Source: Rhodocyclaceae bacterium (GTDB taxonomy: Bacteria > Pseudomonadota > Gammaproteobacteria > Burkholderiales > Rhodocyclaceae). From it: a stretch of DNA of 40,296 nt. Position 1 is the stretch's first letter, and every line of letters begins with the position of its first letter. The translations under genes were made by a program, and so were the position numbers. This document shows, piece after piece, positions 24,526-32,731 of the stretch. The stretch covers positions 1-40,296 of the forward strand of contig JAPKHL010000041.1 in assembly GCA_026646875.1 (NCBI GenBank), written 5' to 3'. The notes beneath the pieces were generated by a model. That model made no database searches. It was not told where the DNA came from and was given only the letters and a program-made list of their open reading frames with translations.

Positions 24526-25880
24526 GCAGTCCGCTGATCCCCGTGGACATCGGCCACGCCACCTACGCTGCCGTCACCGACCCCGCCACCGCCTTCTGGG
24601 CGCTGGTGGACAAGACGCGCCTCACCGAGACGCTGAGCGGCGGCGCGTTGCTCGAACGCTACCGCGACCAGGCCGACGCCTTCGCGCGCGAACTGCACGC
24701 GCTGCGTTTCGGGCTCACGCCATCCGGCGTCTATCTCAACCCGACCGAGCGCTGCAATCTCGACTGCACCTACTGCTACCTGCCCGGCGCGCAGCGCAGC
24801 GGCGGCCGCCACATGCCGGGCGAAACGCTGAACGCCTCGCTGGCCGCGCTGCGCGACTACTTCGCCACGAGCATGGGCCGCGACGGTGCTGCGGGCGGAC
24901 GCAAGCCGCGCGCCATCTTCCACGGCGCCGAGCCGCTGATGAACCGCGACGCTGTCTTCGCGGCCATCGACGACTTCGCCGACGACTTCGCCTTCGGCGT
25001 GCAGACCAACGGCACGCTGCTCGACGACGCAGCCATCGATTTCCTGACCGCGCGCAACGTCAGCATCGGCCTCTCGCTCGACGGCCCGGTGGCCGGCATC
25101 ACCGACGCGACGCGACGCACCTGGGGCGGCAAGAGCGTGCACGACAAGGTGCTGGCGGCCATGGCGAAATTGCGCGGCTACGGCTCGTGGAGCGTGATCA
25201 CCACCTGCACGCAGGAAAACCTGCCCTGGCTCACGGAGATGGTCGAGCTCTTCCATGCGCACGAGGTACCGACCTGCATGCTCAACACGGTGCGCTGCAC
25301 GCTGCCCGGCGCGCGCGGCGTGAAACCCGCCGACGGCGGCATGGCCCGCGCCTTCTTCGCCGCGCTCGACCGCACGCACGCGCTGTACAGGGAGAGCGGA
25401 CGCAAGCTGCTGGTCGCCAATTTCGCCAACATCCTGCTCGCCATCCTGGCTCCGACGGCGCGCCGGCTGATGTGCGACATCTCGCCCTGCGGCGGCGGCC
25501 GCGCCTTCTTCGCCCTGGCGGCCGACGGCAGCCTCTACCCGTGCAGCGAATTCATCGGCCTGCCGCGCTTCAACGGCGGCAAGCTGCTCGAGGACGGCGT
25601 CGACGCCGCGCTGGCCTCCGCCGCCTTCCGCCCGGTGGTGACCCGCGATGTGGACACCTTCGAACCCTGCGCCAGCTGCGCGATCCGGCACTTCTGCGGC
25701 TCGCCCTGCCCGGCCGAGGCGCACGAGATGAACGGCGGCATGGCGCGGACCGGCGCCTTCTGCGATTTCTACAAGGCGCAGGTCAACTACGCCCTGCGCC
25801 TGATCGCCGATGGCAAGGCCGACGATTACCTGTGGGACGGCTGGGACGACGGAACGGAAACGACCTTCCACTGGCAGTGA
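24522..25880 (+). CDS. cbpB: CbpB-like peptide-modifying radical SAM/SPASM enzyme
   Basis: The protein has 452 residues. The radical SAM cluster motif is C78-x3-C82-x2-C85 (E-R-C-N-L-D-C-T-Y-C). The usual G-G-E-P motif reads H-G-A-E-P (134-138). The C-terminal SPASM domain has Cys323, Gly336-x4-Cys341, then C383-x2-C386-x5-C392-x3-C396 and Cys414, enough for two auxiliary 4Fe-4S clusters. The first 70 residues before the barrel may bind the leader. SPASM enzymes install crosslinks or other modifications on ribosomal peptides; the client is the overlapping CbpA, and the bond formed is unknown. Expression should follow the cobalamin riboswitch. No transporter or peptidase gene sits beside it. 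Confidence 0.88.
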   Translation: MSSPLIPVDIGHATYAAVTDPATAFWALVDKTRLTETLSGGALLERYRDQADAFARELHALRFGLTPSGVYLNPTERCNLDCTYCYLPGAQRSGGRHMPGETLNASLAALRDYFATSMGRDGAAGGRKPRAIFHGAEPLMNRDAVFAAIDDFADDFAFGVQTNGTLLDDAAIDFLTARNVSIGLSLDGPVAGITDATRRTWGGKSVHDKVLAAMAKLRGYGSWSVITTCTQENLPWLTEMVELFHAHEVPTCMLNTVRCTLPGARGVKPADGGMARAFFAALDRTHALYRESGRKLLVANFANILLAILAPTARRLMCDISPCGGGRAFFALAADGSLYPCSEFIGLPRFNGGKLLEDGVDAALASAAFRPVVTRDVDTFEPCASCAIRHFCGSPCPAEAHEMNGGMARTGAFCDFYKAQVNYALRLIADGKADDYLWDGWDDGTETTFHWQ

Positions 25881-25948
25881 GGCCGCGCGGCACGCGGGGG
25901 AAGGGGAGGCACACAGGCAAGCCGGGACGGGCGGCGTACACGCATCAT

Positions 25949-25978
25949 GCCCGGTGGCCAGGAAAACCCGCACCGGGC
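25949..25978 (+). repeat. Stem-loop downstream of cbpB
   Basis: GCCCGGTG (25949-25956) pairs perfectly with CACCGGGC (25971-25978) across a 14-nt loop. There is no T-run. It is the only structure in the 140-bp cbpB-cutA gap and could stabilise the 3' end of the cbpAB mRNA or act as a weak terminator. Confidence 0.5.
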
Positions 25979-26007
25979 TCATGGCGGACGCGCCGGCAGC
26001 GAAGGAG

Positions 26008-26013
26008 TAGAAT
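26008..26013 (+). promoter_or_regulatory. Putative -10 box for cutA (possibly leaderless)
   Basis: TAGAAT ends 7 nt before the cutA ATG at 26021, so the predicted start would lie at or next to the start codon. An AAGGAG at 26003-26008 is 12-13 nt from the ATG, too far for a good Shine-Dalgarno. No good -35 is visible. Confidence 0.35.
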
Positions 26014-26020
26014 TCCGCCG

Positions 26021-26374
26021 ATGCAGACGCCTGCAAACGCACCGTTCCTGGTCCTGACCACCCTCCCGGATCGCCCGGCCGCCGAGACGCTCGCGACCGC
26101 GCTGGTCGAGGCACGGCTGGCGGCCTGCGTGAACATCCTCGCCCCCTGCCGCTCGGTCTACCGCTGGCAGGACGCCGTGGAGGCAGCGGACGAGATTCCG
26201 CTGCTGATCAAGACGACCGCCGAGTGCTACCCGGCGCTGGAAGCGGCAATCCGTGCCGCACATCCCTATGAACTCCCCGAGGTGATCGCCCTGCCCGTCG
26301 CTTGCGGGCTGCCCGACTACCTCGCCTGGCTGGCGGCCGGCTGCAGCGCGCCGCCACCGACCGTCCGAGCCTGA
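26021..26374 (+). CDS. cutA: Divalent-cation tolerance protein CutA
   Basis: This 117-residue CutA1-fold protein has F-L-V-L-T-T-L-P-D, the core L-V-E-A-R-L-A-A-C-V-N-I with the conserved Cys, S-V-Y-R-W-Q, E-I-P-L-L-I-K-T-T and H-P-Y-E-L-P-E-V-I-A-L-P-V near 81-93. CutA forms very stable trimers; a link to copper tolerance is known but its biochemical role is unsettled. It is followed by dsbD after 1 bp, a common pairing in betaproteobacteria, and the two are surely cotranscribed. It is separate from the B12-controlled cbpAB genes. Confidence 0.94.
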   Translation: MQTPANAPFLVLTTLPDRPAAETLATALVEARLAACVNILAPCRSVYRWQDAVEAADEIPLLIKTTAECYPALEAAIRAAHPYELPEVIALPVACGLPDYLAWLAAGCSAPPPTVRA

Positions 26375-26375
26375 C

Positions 26376-28148
26376 ATGAAACCGATCCTGCTGCACTGGC
26401 TGCTGGCCTGCCTTCTCGCCCTTTCCCTGCCTGCCCGGGGCGAGGAATTCCTGGATCCCGCCGTCGCCTTCAAACCGAGCGCGCGCGCGCTCGACGGACA
26501 GACCGTCGAGGTGCGTTTCGAGATCGCCCGCAACTACTATCTGTATCGCGACAAGTTCCGCTTTGCCGCCGAGCCCGACGGCATCGTGCTCGGCACGCCG
26601 GTGCTGCCGAAGGGCAAGGAGAAGGACGACGATACCTTCGGCAAGGTCGAGGTGTTCTACAAGGAAGCGGTGATCCGCGTGCCGGTCGAGCGCAACAGTT
26701 CGGGGGCGTTGCCGCTGACCCTGAAGCTCACTTCGCAGGGCTGCGCCGACGCCGGCATCTGCTATCCGCCGCAGATGCAGAAGGTGAGCCTGACCCTGCC
26801 CGATCCGGCGACAACGCCACCCGCCGCGCCGCCGCGCGAAGCGGCGGCCGGCGGCGACGAGTCCGGGCAGATCGCCGCGCTGCTGCGCGACGCGAGCTTC
26901 TGGCTGGTGCTCGCCACCTTCTTCGGTTTCGGCGTGCTGCTCTCGCTGACGCCGTGCATGTTCCCGATGCTACCCATCCTCTCCGGCATCATCGTCGGCG
27001 CCGGCCGGGGTGGCCGCACGGTGTCGCACGCGCGCGGCTTCGTCCTTTCGCTGGCCTACGTGCTCGGCATGGCGGTGATGTACGCGGCGGCCGGCGTCGC
27101 CGCCGGACTCACCGGCACCCTGCTCTCGGCGGCGCTGCAGAACGTCTGGGCGCTCGGTGCCTTCGCGCTGATCTTCGTCGTCCTCTCGCTGTCGATGTTC
27201 GGCTTCTACGAGCTGCAACTGCCAACCTTCCTGCAGAGCAAGGTCTCGGAGGAATCGAGCCGGCTCAAGGGCGGCTCGCTGCCCGGCGCGGCGGCGATGG
27301 GCGCGCTCTCGGCGATCATCGTCGGTCCCTGCGTGGCGGCCCCGCTGGCCGGCGCACTGCTCTACATCGGCCAGAGCGGCGATGCGCTGCTCGGCGGTGC
27401 GGCACTGTTCTCGATGGCGCTCGGCCACGGCGTGCCGCTGCTCGTCGTCGGCGCTTCGGCCGGCACCCTGCTGCCGAGATCCGGGCCGTGGATGGAGGCG
27501 GTGAAGAAGGCCTTCGGCGTGATTCTGCTCGGCACCGCCGCCTGGATGGTCTCGCCGCTGATTCCGCCGGCGGCGTTGATGGTGATCTGGTCACTGCTGC
27601 TGATCGTGCCGGCGATCTACATGCACGCGCTCGACCCGCTGCCGGCGCACGCAAAGGGCTGGCACCGCTTCTGGAAGGGCATCGGCATCGTCATGCTGAT
27701 CGTCGGCGCGGCGCTGCTGGTCGGCGCGCTGGCCGGCGCACGCGACCCCCTGCAGCCGCTCGCCGGACTGCGCGGCGGCGCGCCGGCCGAAAACCGGCAC
27801 CTGGCCTTCGAGCGGGTGCATTCGCTGGACGAGCTCGACGCACGGGTAGCCGCCGCCGGCCGCCCGGTGATGCTCGATTTCTATGCCGACTGGTGCGTTT
27901 CCTGCAAGGAGATGGAGCGCTACACCTTCAGCGATCCGCGCGTGCAGGCCCGCCTGGCCGGCTGGACGCTGCTGCAGGCCGATGTGACCGCCAACTCGGA
28001 TGCGGACAAGGCGCTGCTGCAGCGCTTCCGCCTGTTCGGCCCGCCCGGCATCGTGTTCTTCGACGCCCAGGGGCGCGAGATCGAGGGCGTGCGCGTGGTC
28101 GGCTTCCAGGACGCCGACACCTTCCTGAAGTCGCTCGAGCGCACGTGA
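26376..28148 (+). CDS. dsbD: Thiol:disulfide interchange protein DsbD
   Basis: This 590-residue protein has all three DsbD parts. After a signal peptide (residues 1-22), the N-terminal periplasmic domain carries C-A-D-A-G-I-C-Y-P-P with two redox Cys. The central eight-helix domain has T-P-C-M-F-P-M-L-P and G-P-C-V-A-A-P-L-A-G, and the C-terminal thioredoxin-like domain has D-W-C-V-S-C-K. DsbD moves electrons from cytoplasmic thioredoxin to periplasmic partners such as DsbC and cytochrome c maturation thioredoxins. It sits in the inner membrane. It starts 1 bp after the cutA stop and overlaps the GNAT gene by GTGA. Confidence 0.95.
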   Translation: MKPILLHWLLACLLALSLPARGEEFLDPAVAFKPSARALDGQTVEVRFEIARNYYLYRDKFRFAAEPDGIVLGTPVLPKGKEKDDDTFGKVEVFYKEAVIRVPVERNSSGALPLTLKLTSQGCADAGICYPPQMQKVSLTLPDPATTPPAAPPREAAAGGDESGQIAALLRDASFWLVLATFFGFGVLLSLTPCMFPMLPILSGIIVGAGRGGRTVSHARGFVLSLAYVLGMAVMYAAAGVAAGLTGTLLSAALQNVWALGAFALIFVVLSLSMFGFYELQLPTFLQSKVSEESSRLKGGSLPGAAAMGALSAIIVGPCVAAPLAGALLYIGQSGDALLGGAALFSMALGHGVPLLVVGASAGTLLPRSGPWMEAVKKAFGVILLGTAAWMVSPLIPPAALMVIWSLLLIVPAIYMHALDPLPAHAKGWHRFWKGIGIVMLIVGAALLVGALAGARDPLQPLAGLRGGAPAENRHLAFERVHSLDELDARVAAAGRPVMLDFYADWCVSCKEMERYTFSDPRVQARLAGWTLLQADVTANSDADKALLQRFRLFGPPGIVFFDAQGREIEGVRVVGFQDADTFLKSLERT

Positions 28149-28702
28149 GCACGCCCCGCGTCCGCGGGCCGGCGCTCTGCCGCCCGATGCGTCCGTCCGA
28201 TCTGGACGGCGTGCTCGCCGTGCAGGCCGCCTGCTATCCTCCCGCCTTCAACGAAGCGGCCAGCGTCCTGCGCGCGCGCCTCGCCACGGCGCCGGACACC
28301 GCCTGGGTCGCCGAGCGCGACGGCGCCCTTTGCGCCTACCTCGTCGGCTACCGCTCGCAACGTGGACTGGTCACGCCGCTCGGCGGCAACTTCCGTCCGG
28401 CCACGCGCCCCGACACCCTCTACCTGCACGATCTCGCCGTAGCCCCGGCTGCTGCGGGCCTGGGCTGCGGCAGCGCGCTGGTCGCCCGGGCCGCCGCCAC
28501 CGCAGCGCACGAGCGCCTGGAAATGGCGCTGGTCGCCGTCGGCGACGCACTGGAATTCTGGCTGCGGCAAGGGTTCCGCCCCGTCGCGACAGTCGCCGAT
28601 CCGATGCAGCGGGCACACCTCGCCAGCTATCCCGGCGGCGCATGCTACATGCGGCGGGCCCCCGGAAATGCGGCAACGGGGGAAACCGCAAGTTTTCTTT
28701 GA
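28145..28702 (+). CDS. GNAT family N-acetyltransferase
   Basis: This 185-residue acetyltransferase is read from GTG 28145, overlapping the dsbD stop. The acetyl-CoA loop is L-A-V-A-P-A-A-A-G-L-G-C-G-S-A-L (about 99-114), followed by W-L-R-Q-G-F typical of GNAT motif B. ATG 28187 is an alternative start, 14 residues in, that keeps the whole domain (M-R-P-S-D-L-D-G). Substrate unknown. Its stop codon lies inside the -35 box of the tRNA-Phe promoter. Confidence 0.83.
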   Translation: MSTPRVRGPALCRPMRPSDLDGVLAVQAACYPPAFNEAASVLRARLATAPDTAWVAERDGALCAYLVGYRSQRGLVTPLGGNFRPATRPDTLYLHDLAVAPAAAGLGCGSALVARAAATAAHERLEMALVAVGDALEFWLRQGFRPVATVADPMQRAHLASYPGGACYMRRAPGNAATGETASFL

Positions 28703-28727
28703 CGAACACGGGCTGGATGGCTATAAT
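28699..28727 (+). promoter_or_regulatory. Sigma70 promoter of tRNA-Phe
   Basis: TTGACG (28699-28704), 17-bp spacer, TATAAT (28722-28727): 5/6 and 6/6 to consensus. Start predicted near 28734, a few bases before the mature tRNA. The -35 overlaps the stop of the GNAT gene. Confidence 0.92.
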
Positions 28728-28739
28728 GCCGCCTTCCTT

Positions 28740-28815
28740 GGCCAAGTAGCTCAGTTGGTAGAGCAGCGGATTGAAAATCCGCGTGTCGGTGGTTCGATTC
28801 CGCCCTTGGCCACCA
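28740..28815 (+). tRNA. tRNA-Phe (anticodon GAA)
   Basis: The 76-nt cloverleaf has acceptor GGCCAAG (28740-28746) pairing with CTTGGCC (28805-28811), a D-arm A-G-C-T-C-A-G-T-T-G-G, anticodon loop T-T-G-A-A-A-A, T-arm G-G-T-T-C-G-A-T-T-C-C and encoded CCA at 28813-28815. The GAA anticodon reads Phe codons. It has its own promoter and a terminator 11 nt downstream. Confidence 0.98.
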
Positions 28816-28824
28816 GAATCCATG

Positions 28825-28850
28825 AAAACCCGTCCTCGTGACGGGTTTTT
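28825..28850 (+). terminator. Bidirectional intrinsic terminator after tRNA-Phe
   Basis: Stem CCCGTC (28829-28834) / GACGGG (28840-28845) with a 5-nt loop is flanked by AAAA on the left and TTTTT on the right, so U-tracts exist in both directions. It ends the tRNA transcript and can also stop the converging decarboxylase gene. Confidence 0.92.
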
Positions 28851-28932
28851 GCTTTTGGCGCGCCCGGCGCGCCATTGCCCCCTTCCCCTCCGGATGCGCG
28901 ACCGCGTGGCCGCGCTCCCGGAGAAGTGCAGT

Positions 28933-31167
28933 TCAGCGCACGCAGTCCACGTAGTAGCTCGACTTGCCGTTGACCTCGTTCTTCACCAGACCGTGGATAT
29001 CGGTCTCAAAGCCCGGGAAGCGCTCGTTGAAGTCGCGGGCGAAGCGCAGGTAGCGGACGATGGTGGCGTTGAAACGCTCGCCGGGAATCAGCAGGGGGAT
29101 GCCCGGCGGGTAGGGGGTCAGCAGGATGCTGGTGATGCGCCCCTCGAGTTCGTCGATCGGCACACGCTCGATCTCGCGGTGCGCCATCCTGGCGAAGGCG
29201 TCGGCCGGGCGCATCGCCGGCACCATGTCCGAGAGGTACATTTCGGTGGTCAGGCGCGCGACGTCGTTGGCCTTGTAGACGTCGTGGATCTGCTGGCACA
29301 GGTCGCGCAGGCCGATGCGCTCGTAGCGCGGGTGCTTGGCGACGAATTCGGGCAGGACCTTCCACAGCGGCTGGTTGGTGTCGTAGTCGTCCTTGAACTG
29401 CTGCAGTTCGGTCACCATGGTGTTCCAGCGCCCCTTGGTAATGCCGATGGTGAACATGATGAAGAAGGAGTAGAGGCCGCACTTCTCGACGATGACACCG
29501 TGTTCGGCGAGGTACTTGGTAACGATCGCCGCCGGGATGCCGCGCTCGGCGAAATCGCCGTCGACGTCGAGCCCCGGGGTGATGATGGTCGCCTTGATCG
29601 GGTCGAGCATGTTGAAGCCGTCTTCGAGCTGGCCGAAGCCGTGCCAGCGCTCGCCGGGCTTGAGCATCCACGCCTCGCGTTCCTCGATGCCTTCCTCGGA
29701 GAGGTCGTCCGGCCCCCAGACCTTGAACCACCAGCCTTCGCCCCACTCCTCGTCGACCTTGCGCATGGCCCGGCGGAAGTCGAGCGCCTCGGCGATCGAC
29801 TCCTCGACCAGCGCCGTGCCGCCAGGCTCCTCCATCATCGCCGCCGCGACGTCGCACGAGGCGATGATGGCGTACTGCGGCGAGGTGGAGGTGTGCATCA
29901 GGTAGGCCTCGTTGAACACGTCGCGGTCGAGCTTGCGGCCCTCCGAGTCCTGCACGAGGATCTGGGACGCCTGCGAGAGGCCGGCCAGCAGCTTGTGCGT
30001 GGACTGCGTCGAGAAAACCATCGATTCCTTGCAGCGCGGCCGGTCGGCGCCGATCGCGTGATAGTCGCCATAGAAGTCGTGGAAGGCGGCGTGCGGCAGC
30101 CAGGCTTCGTCGAAGTGCAGGGTGTCGATCCTGCCGTCGAGCATCTCCTTGATTTCCTCGACGTTGTAGAGGATGCCGTCGTAGGTCGACTGGGTGATCG
30201 TCAGCACGCGCGGCTTGGCGTTCTTGTCGGTGACGAAGGGATTCGCGGCGATCTTCCGCTGGATGCTCTCCCACGCGAATTCGCGCTTCGGAATCGGACC
30301 GATGATGCCGAAGTTGTTGCGTGTCGGCATCAGGAACACCGGGATCGCGCCGGTCATGATGATCGAGTGGAGCACCGATTTGTGGCAGTTGCGGTCGACC
30401 ACCACGATGTCGCCCGGCGCCACCGTCGAGTGCCAGACAATCTTGTTCGAGGTCGAGGTGCCGTTGGTGACGAAATACAGGTGGTCGCAGTTGAAAATGC
30501 GCGCGGCGTTGCGCTCGGAGGCGGCGACCGGGCCGGTGTGATCGAGCAGCTGGCCGAGCTCCTCCACCGCGTTGCAGACGTCGGCGCGCAGCATGTTCTC
30601 GCCGAAGAACTGGTGGAACATCTGGCCCACCGGCGACTTCAGAAAGGCCACCCCGCCCGAGTGCCCGGGGCAGTGCCACGAGTAGGAGCCATCCGAGGCG
30701 TAGTGGGTGAGCGCGCGGAAGAAGGGCGGCGGCAGGCTGTCGAGGTAGGCCTTTGCTTCGCGCACGACATAGCGGCCAATGAACTCCGGCGTGTCCTCGT
30801 ACATGTGGATGAAACCGTGCAGCTCGCGCAGCACGTCGTTGGGAATGTGACGGCTGGTGCGCGTCTCGCCGTGCAGGAAGATCGGGATCTCCTTGTTGCG
30901 CAGGCGGATCTCCTCGACGAAGGCACGCAGCTCGGCGAGGGTTTCCTCGGCTTCGTTGGCCAGCTCCTCGTCGTCGATCGACAGGATGAAGGCCGAGGCC
31001 CGGCTCTGTTGCTGGGCAAAGGAACTCAGGTCACCGTAGCTGGTGACGCCGAGCACTTCCATGCCCTCGCCCTCGATGGCCTTGGCCAGCGCGCGGATGC
31101 CGAGACCGCTGGCGTTCTCCGAGCGGAAGTCTTCGTCGATGATGATGACGGGAAAGTGGAAGCGCAT
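28933..31167 (-). CDS. Orn/Lys/Arg decarboxylase (group III, PLP-dependent)
   Basis: The 744-residue protein has the three-part build of inducible basic amino-acid decarboxylases: an N-terminal receiver-like wing domain, a PLP core from about 140, and a C-terminal domain. PLP sites are Asp353 (H-F-D-E-A-W) and Lys392 (S-T-Q-S-T-H-K-L-L-A). The motif C-P-G-H-S-G-G lies near 166-172. The family includes AdiA (arginine), CadA/LdcC (lysine) and SpeC/F (ornithine), which form the polyamine or acid-resistance amines. Substrate cannot be fixed by eye; arginine or lysine is most likely. A stem-loop lies in its leader. It is downstream of dcd on the same strand. Confidence 0.93.
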   Translation of the reverse strand: MRFHFPVIIIDEDFRSENASGLGIRALAKAIEGEGMEVLGVTSYGDLSSFAQQQSRASAFILSIDDEELANEAEETLAELRAFVEEIRLRNKEIPIFLHGETRTSRHIPNDVLRELHGFIHMYEDTPEFIGRYVVREAKAYLDSLPPPFFRALTHYASDGSYSWHCPGHSGGVAFLKSPVGQMFHQFFGENMLRADVCNAVEELGQLLDHTGPVAASERNAARIFNCDHLYFVTNGTSTSNKIVWHSTVAPGDIVVVDRNCHKSVLHSIIMTGAIPVFLMPTRNNFGIIGPIPKREFAWESIQRKIAANPFVTDKNAKPRVLTITQSTYDGILYNVEEIKEMLDGRIDTLHFDEAWLPHAAFHDFYGDYHAIGADRPRCKESMVFSTQSTHKLLAGLSQASQILVQDSEGRKLDRDVFNEAYLMHTSTSPQYAIIASCDVAAAMMEEPGGTALVEESIAEALDFRRAMRKVDEEWGEGWWFKVWGPDDLSEEGIEEREAWMLKPGERWHGFGQLEDGFNMLDPIKATIITPGLDVDGDFAERGIPAAIVTKYLAEHGVIVEKCGLYSFFIMFTIGITKGRWNTMVTELQQFKDDYDTNQPLWKVLPEFVAKHPRYERIGLRDLCQQIHDVYKANDVARLTTEMYLSDMVPAMRPADAFARMAHREIERVPIDELEGRITSILLTPYPPGIPLLIPGERFNATIVRYLRFARDFNERFPGFETDIHGLVKNEVNGKSSYYVDCVR

Positions 31168-31187
31168 GGCTGTTCCTCAAAAGACGG

Positions 31188-31205
31188 CGACCCGCCGGAG
31201 CGGGT
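31188..31205 (-). repeat. Stem-loop in the decarboxylase leader
   Basis: GACCCGC (31188-31194) pairs perfectly with GCGGGTC (31199-31205) across a CGGA loop. On the minus strand it lies between dcd and the decarboxylase, about 20 nt before the start at 31167. GCCGTCTTTTG follows, so it is a weak terminator at best. Confidence 0.55.
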
Positions 31206-31240
31206 CACAGAATATAGGTCGAAATTGTTACGCGAAGGCG

Positions 31241-31810
31241 TCAGATCTTCGGCAGGGTGACGCCGACCTGCCCTTGGTATTTGCCGCCGCGATCCTTGTA
31301 GGAGGTTTCGCAGATTTCGTCGGACTCGAAGAAGAGCACCTGTGCGCAGCCCTCGCCAGCGTAGATCTTGGCGGGCAGCGGCGTGGTGTTGGAAAACTCC
31401 AGGGTCACGTAGCCTTCCCATTCCGGCTCGAAGGGCGTGACGTTGACGATGATGCCGCAGCGCGCGTAGGTGCTCTTGCCCAGGCAGACGGTGAGCACGC
31501 TGCGCGGGATGCGGAAGTATTCGACCGTGCGTGCCAGCGCGAAGGAATTCGGCGGGATCACGCAGTAGCCCTTGCCGGAGACCTCGACGAAGGACTGGGG
31601 ATCGAAGGCCTTCGGATCGACGATCGTCGAGTTGATGTTGGTGAACACCCGGAATTCGTCGGCGCAGCGGATATCGTAACCGTAGCTGGAGGTGCCGTAG
31701 GACACGATCTTCTGTCCGTTGATCTCGCGCACCAGTTCGGGCGAGAACGGCTCGATCATGCCATGCTGCTCCGCCATGCGGCGGATCCATTTGTCGGATT
31801 TGATGGACAT
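31241..31810 (-). CDS. dcd: dCTP deaminase
   Basis: This 189-residue enzyme has the standard Dcd length and blocks: M-S-I-K-S-D-K-W-I at the start, [32 protein letters not shown] and [12 protein letters not shown], with active-site Ser, Arg and Glu of the family present in these blocks. It converts dCTP to dUTP for dTMP synthesis in the cytoplasm. It is read on the minus strand; its likely -10 overlaps the moeB stop, so it may have its own promoter apart from the moeB operon. Confidence 0.96.
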   Translation of the reverse strand: MSIKSDKWIRRMAEQHGMIEPFSPELVREINGQKIVSYGTSSYGYDIRCADEFRVFTNINSTIVDPKAFDPQSFVEVSGKGYCVIPPNSFALARTVEYFRIPRSVLTVCLGKSTYARCGIIVNVTPFEPEWEGYVTLEFSNTTPLPAKIYAGEGCAQVLFFESDEICETSYKDRGGKYQGQVGVTLPKI

Positions 31811-31845
31811 CGCTGATTACCCGGCACCGTTGATCAAAGGCGCGT

Positions 31846-31851
31846 ATTTTA
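31846..31851 (-). promoter_or_regulatory. Putative -10 box of dcd
   Basis: On the minus strand TAAAAT overlaps the moeB stop codon and lies 35 nt before the dcd ATG. No -35 hexamer is recognisable. Confidence 0.35.
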
Positions 31852-32646
31852 CGGCGTCCGGAGAGTTCCGGGGGAGTCGTCTTGCGTCCGGGATGGCGCA
31901 CCTCGACCACAGACCGGGCACCCCGGATCCTGACGGAAGCGGACGCTGCGCCACTCCATCGACAACCCGTCGAGCAGCAGCAGGCGGCCGGCCGCCGGCC
32001 GGCCGGCGCCCGCGATCAGCTTGAGCGCCTCGGCGGCTTGCATGGCGCCGATGATTCCGGTGAGCGGAGCGAACACCCCCATCACCGCACAGCGGACCTC
32101 CTCGACATCCTCGCCCTCGGGGAACAGACAGTGATAGCACGGCGCGTCGGCGTCGCGCGTGTCGAACACCGCCAGCTGGCCATCGAAGCGGATCGCCGCG
32201 CCCGAGACAAGCGGTGTGCGCTGCCGGACACAGGCCCGGTTGACCGCGTGCCGGGTGGCGAAGTTGTCGCAGCAGTCGAGCACCACGTCGGCGGCCGCCA
32301 CCAGCGCCTCGAGCCGCTCGCCTGCCAGCCGCTCGGTCACCGCGTCGACGCGCACTTCCGGATTGATCCGCGCCAGCGCCGCCTGCCCCGAACGGGCCTT
32401 GGGCTGTCCGAGACGATCCTGAGTGTGCAGGATCTGGCGCTGCAGATTGGTCAGGTCGACGGTATCGCCATCGGCCAGCGTGATCTGGCCAACGCCGGCC
32501 GAGGCCAGGTAGAGCGCGGCCGGCGAGCCGAGGCCGCCGGCACCGATGACCAGGGCGTGCGCTGCGACGATCCGCTCCTGCCCCTCGACACCGATTTCGT
32601 CGAGCAGCAGGTGGCGGCTGTAGCGCAGCAATTGTTCGTCGTTCAT
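31849..32646 (-). CDS. moeB: MoeB/ThiF family adenylyltransferase
   Basis: This 265-residue E1-like enzyme starts M-N-D-E-Q-L-L-R-Y-S-R-H, as MoeB does. The ATP loop G-A-G-G-L-G-S lies near 37-43, with D-N-F-A-T-R-H-A-V-N, two Zn Cys pairs (P-C-Y-H-C and C-P-V-C-G) and the family's R-C-A-V-M-G-V. No rhodanese domain is attached. It would adenylate the C-terminal Gly of a ubiquitin-like sulfur carrier such as MoaD in molybdopterin synthesis, or ThiS. The start is at ATG 32646; a longer frame to 32847 is not supported. It lies near ctpA, envC and gpmA on the same strand. Confidence 0.92.
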   Translation of the reverse strand: MNDEQLLRYSRHLLLDEIGVEGQERIVAAHALVIGAGGLGSPAALYLASAGVGQITLADGDTVDLTNLQRQILHTQDRLGQPKARSGQAALARINPEVRVDAVTERLAGERLEALVAAADVVLDCCDNFATRHAVNRACVRQRTPLVSGAAIRFDGQLAVFDTRDADAPCYHCLFPEGEDVEEVRCAVMGVFAPLTGIIGAMQAAEALKLIAGAGRPAAGRLLLLDGLSMEWRSVRFRQDPGCPVCGRGAPSRTQDDSPGTLRTP

Positions 32647-32685
32647 TGACGGGCGGAACCCAGGAAGACGGGGAAAGTGGCGACG

Positions 32686-32706
32686 GCGCGGCCGGCAAGG
32701 CCGCGC
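32686..32706 (-). repeat. Stem-loop upstream of moeB
   Basis: GCGCGGCC (32686-32693) pairs perfectly with GGCCGCGC (32699-32706) over a GGCAA loop. It lies in the 85-bp gap before moeB and has no T-run; it may attenuate or separate moeB from the upstream operon. Confidence 0.5.
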
Positions 32707-32731
32707 ACGATCCCGGACGGGCGCAACCGGC

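Noticed and set aside
28771..31260. 829-codon plus-strand frame opposite the decarboxylase
   Set aside because: It begins inside the tRNA-Phe gene and crosses a terminator. The minus-strand decarboxylase has all catalytic motifs.
31811..31848. FNR-like TTGAT half-site upstream of dcd
   Set aside because: Only one half-site is present; the ATCAA partner at the right spacing is missing.
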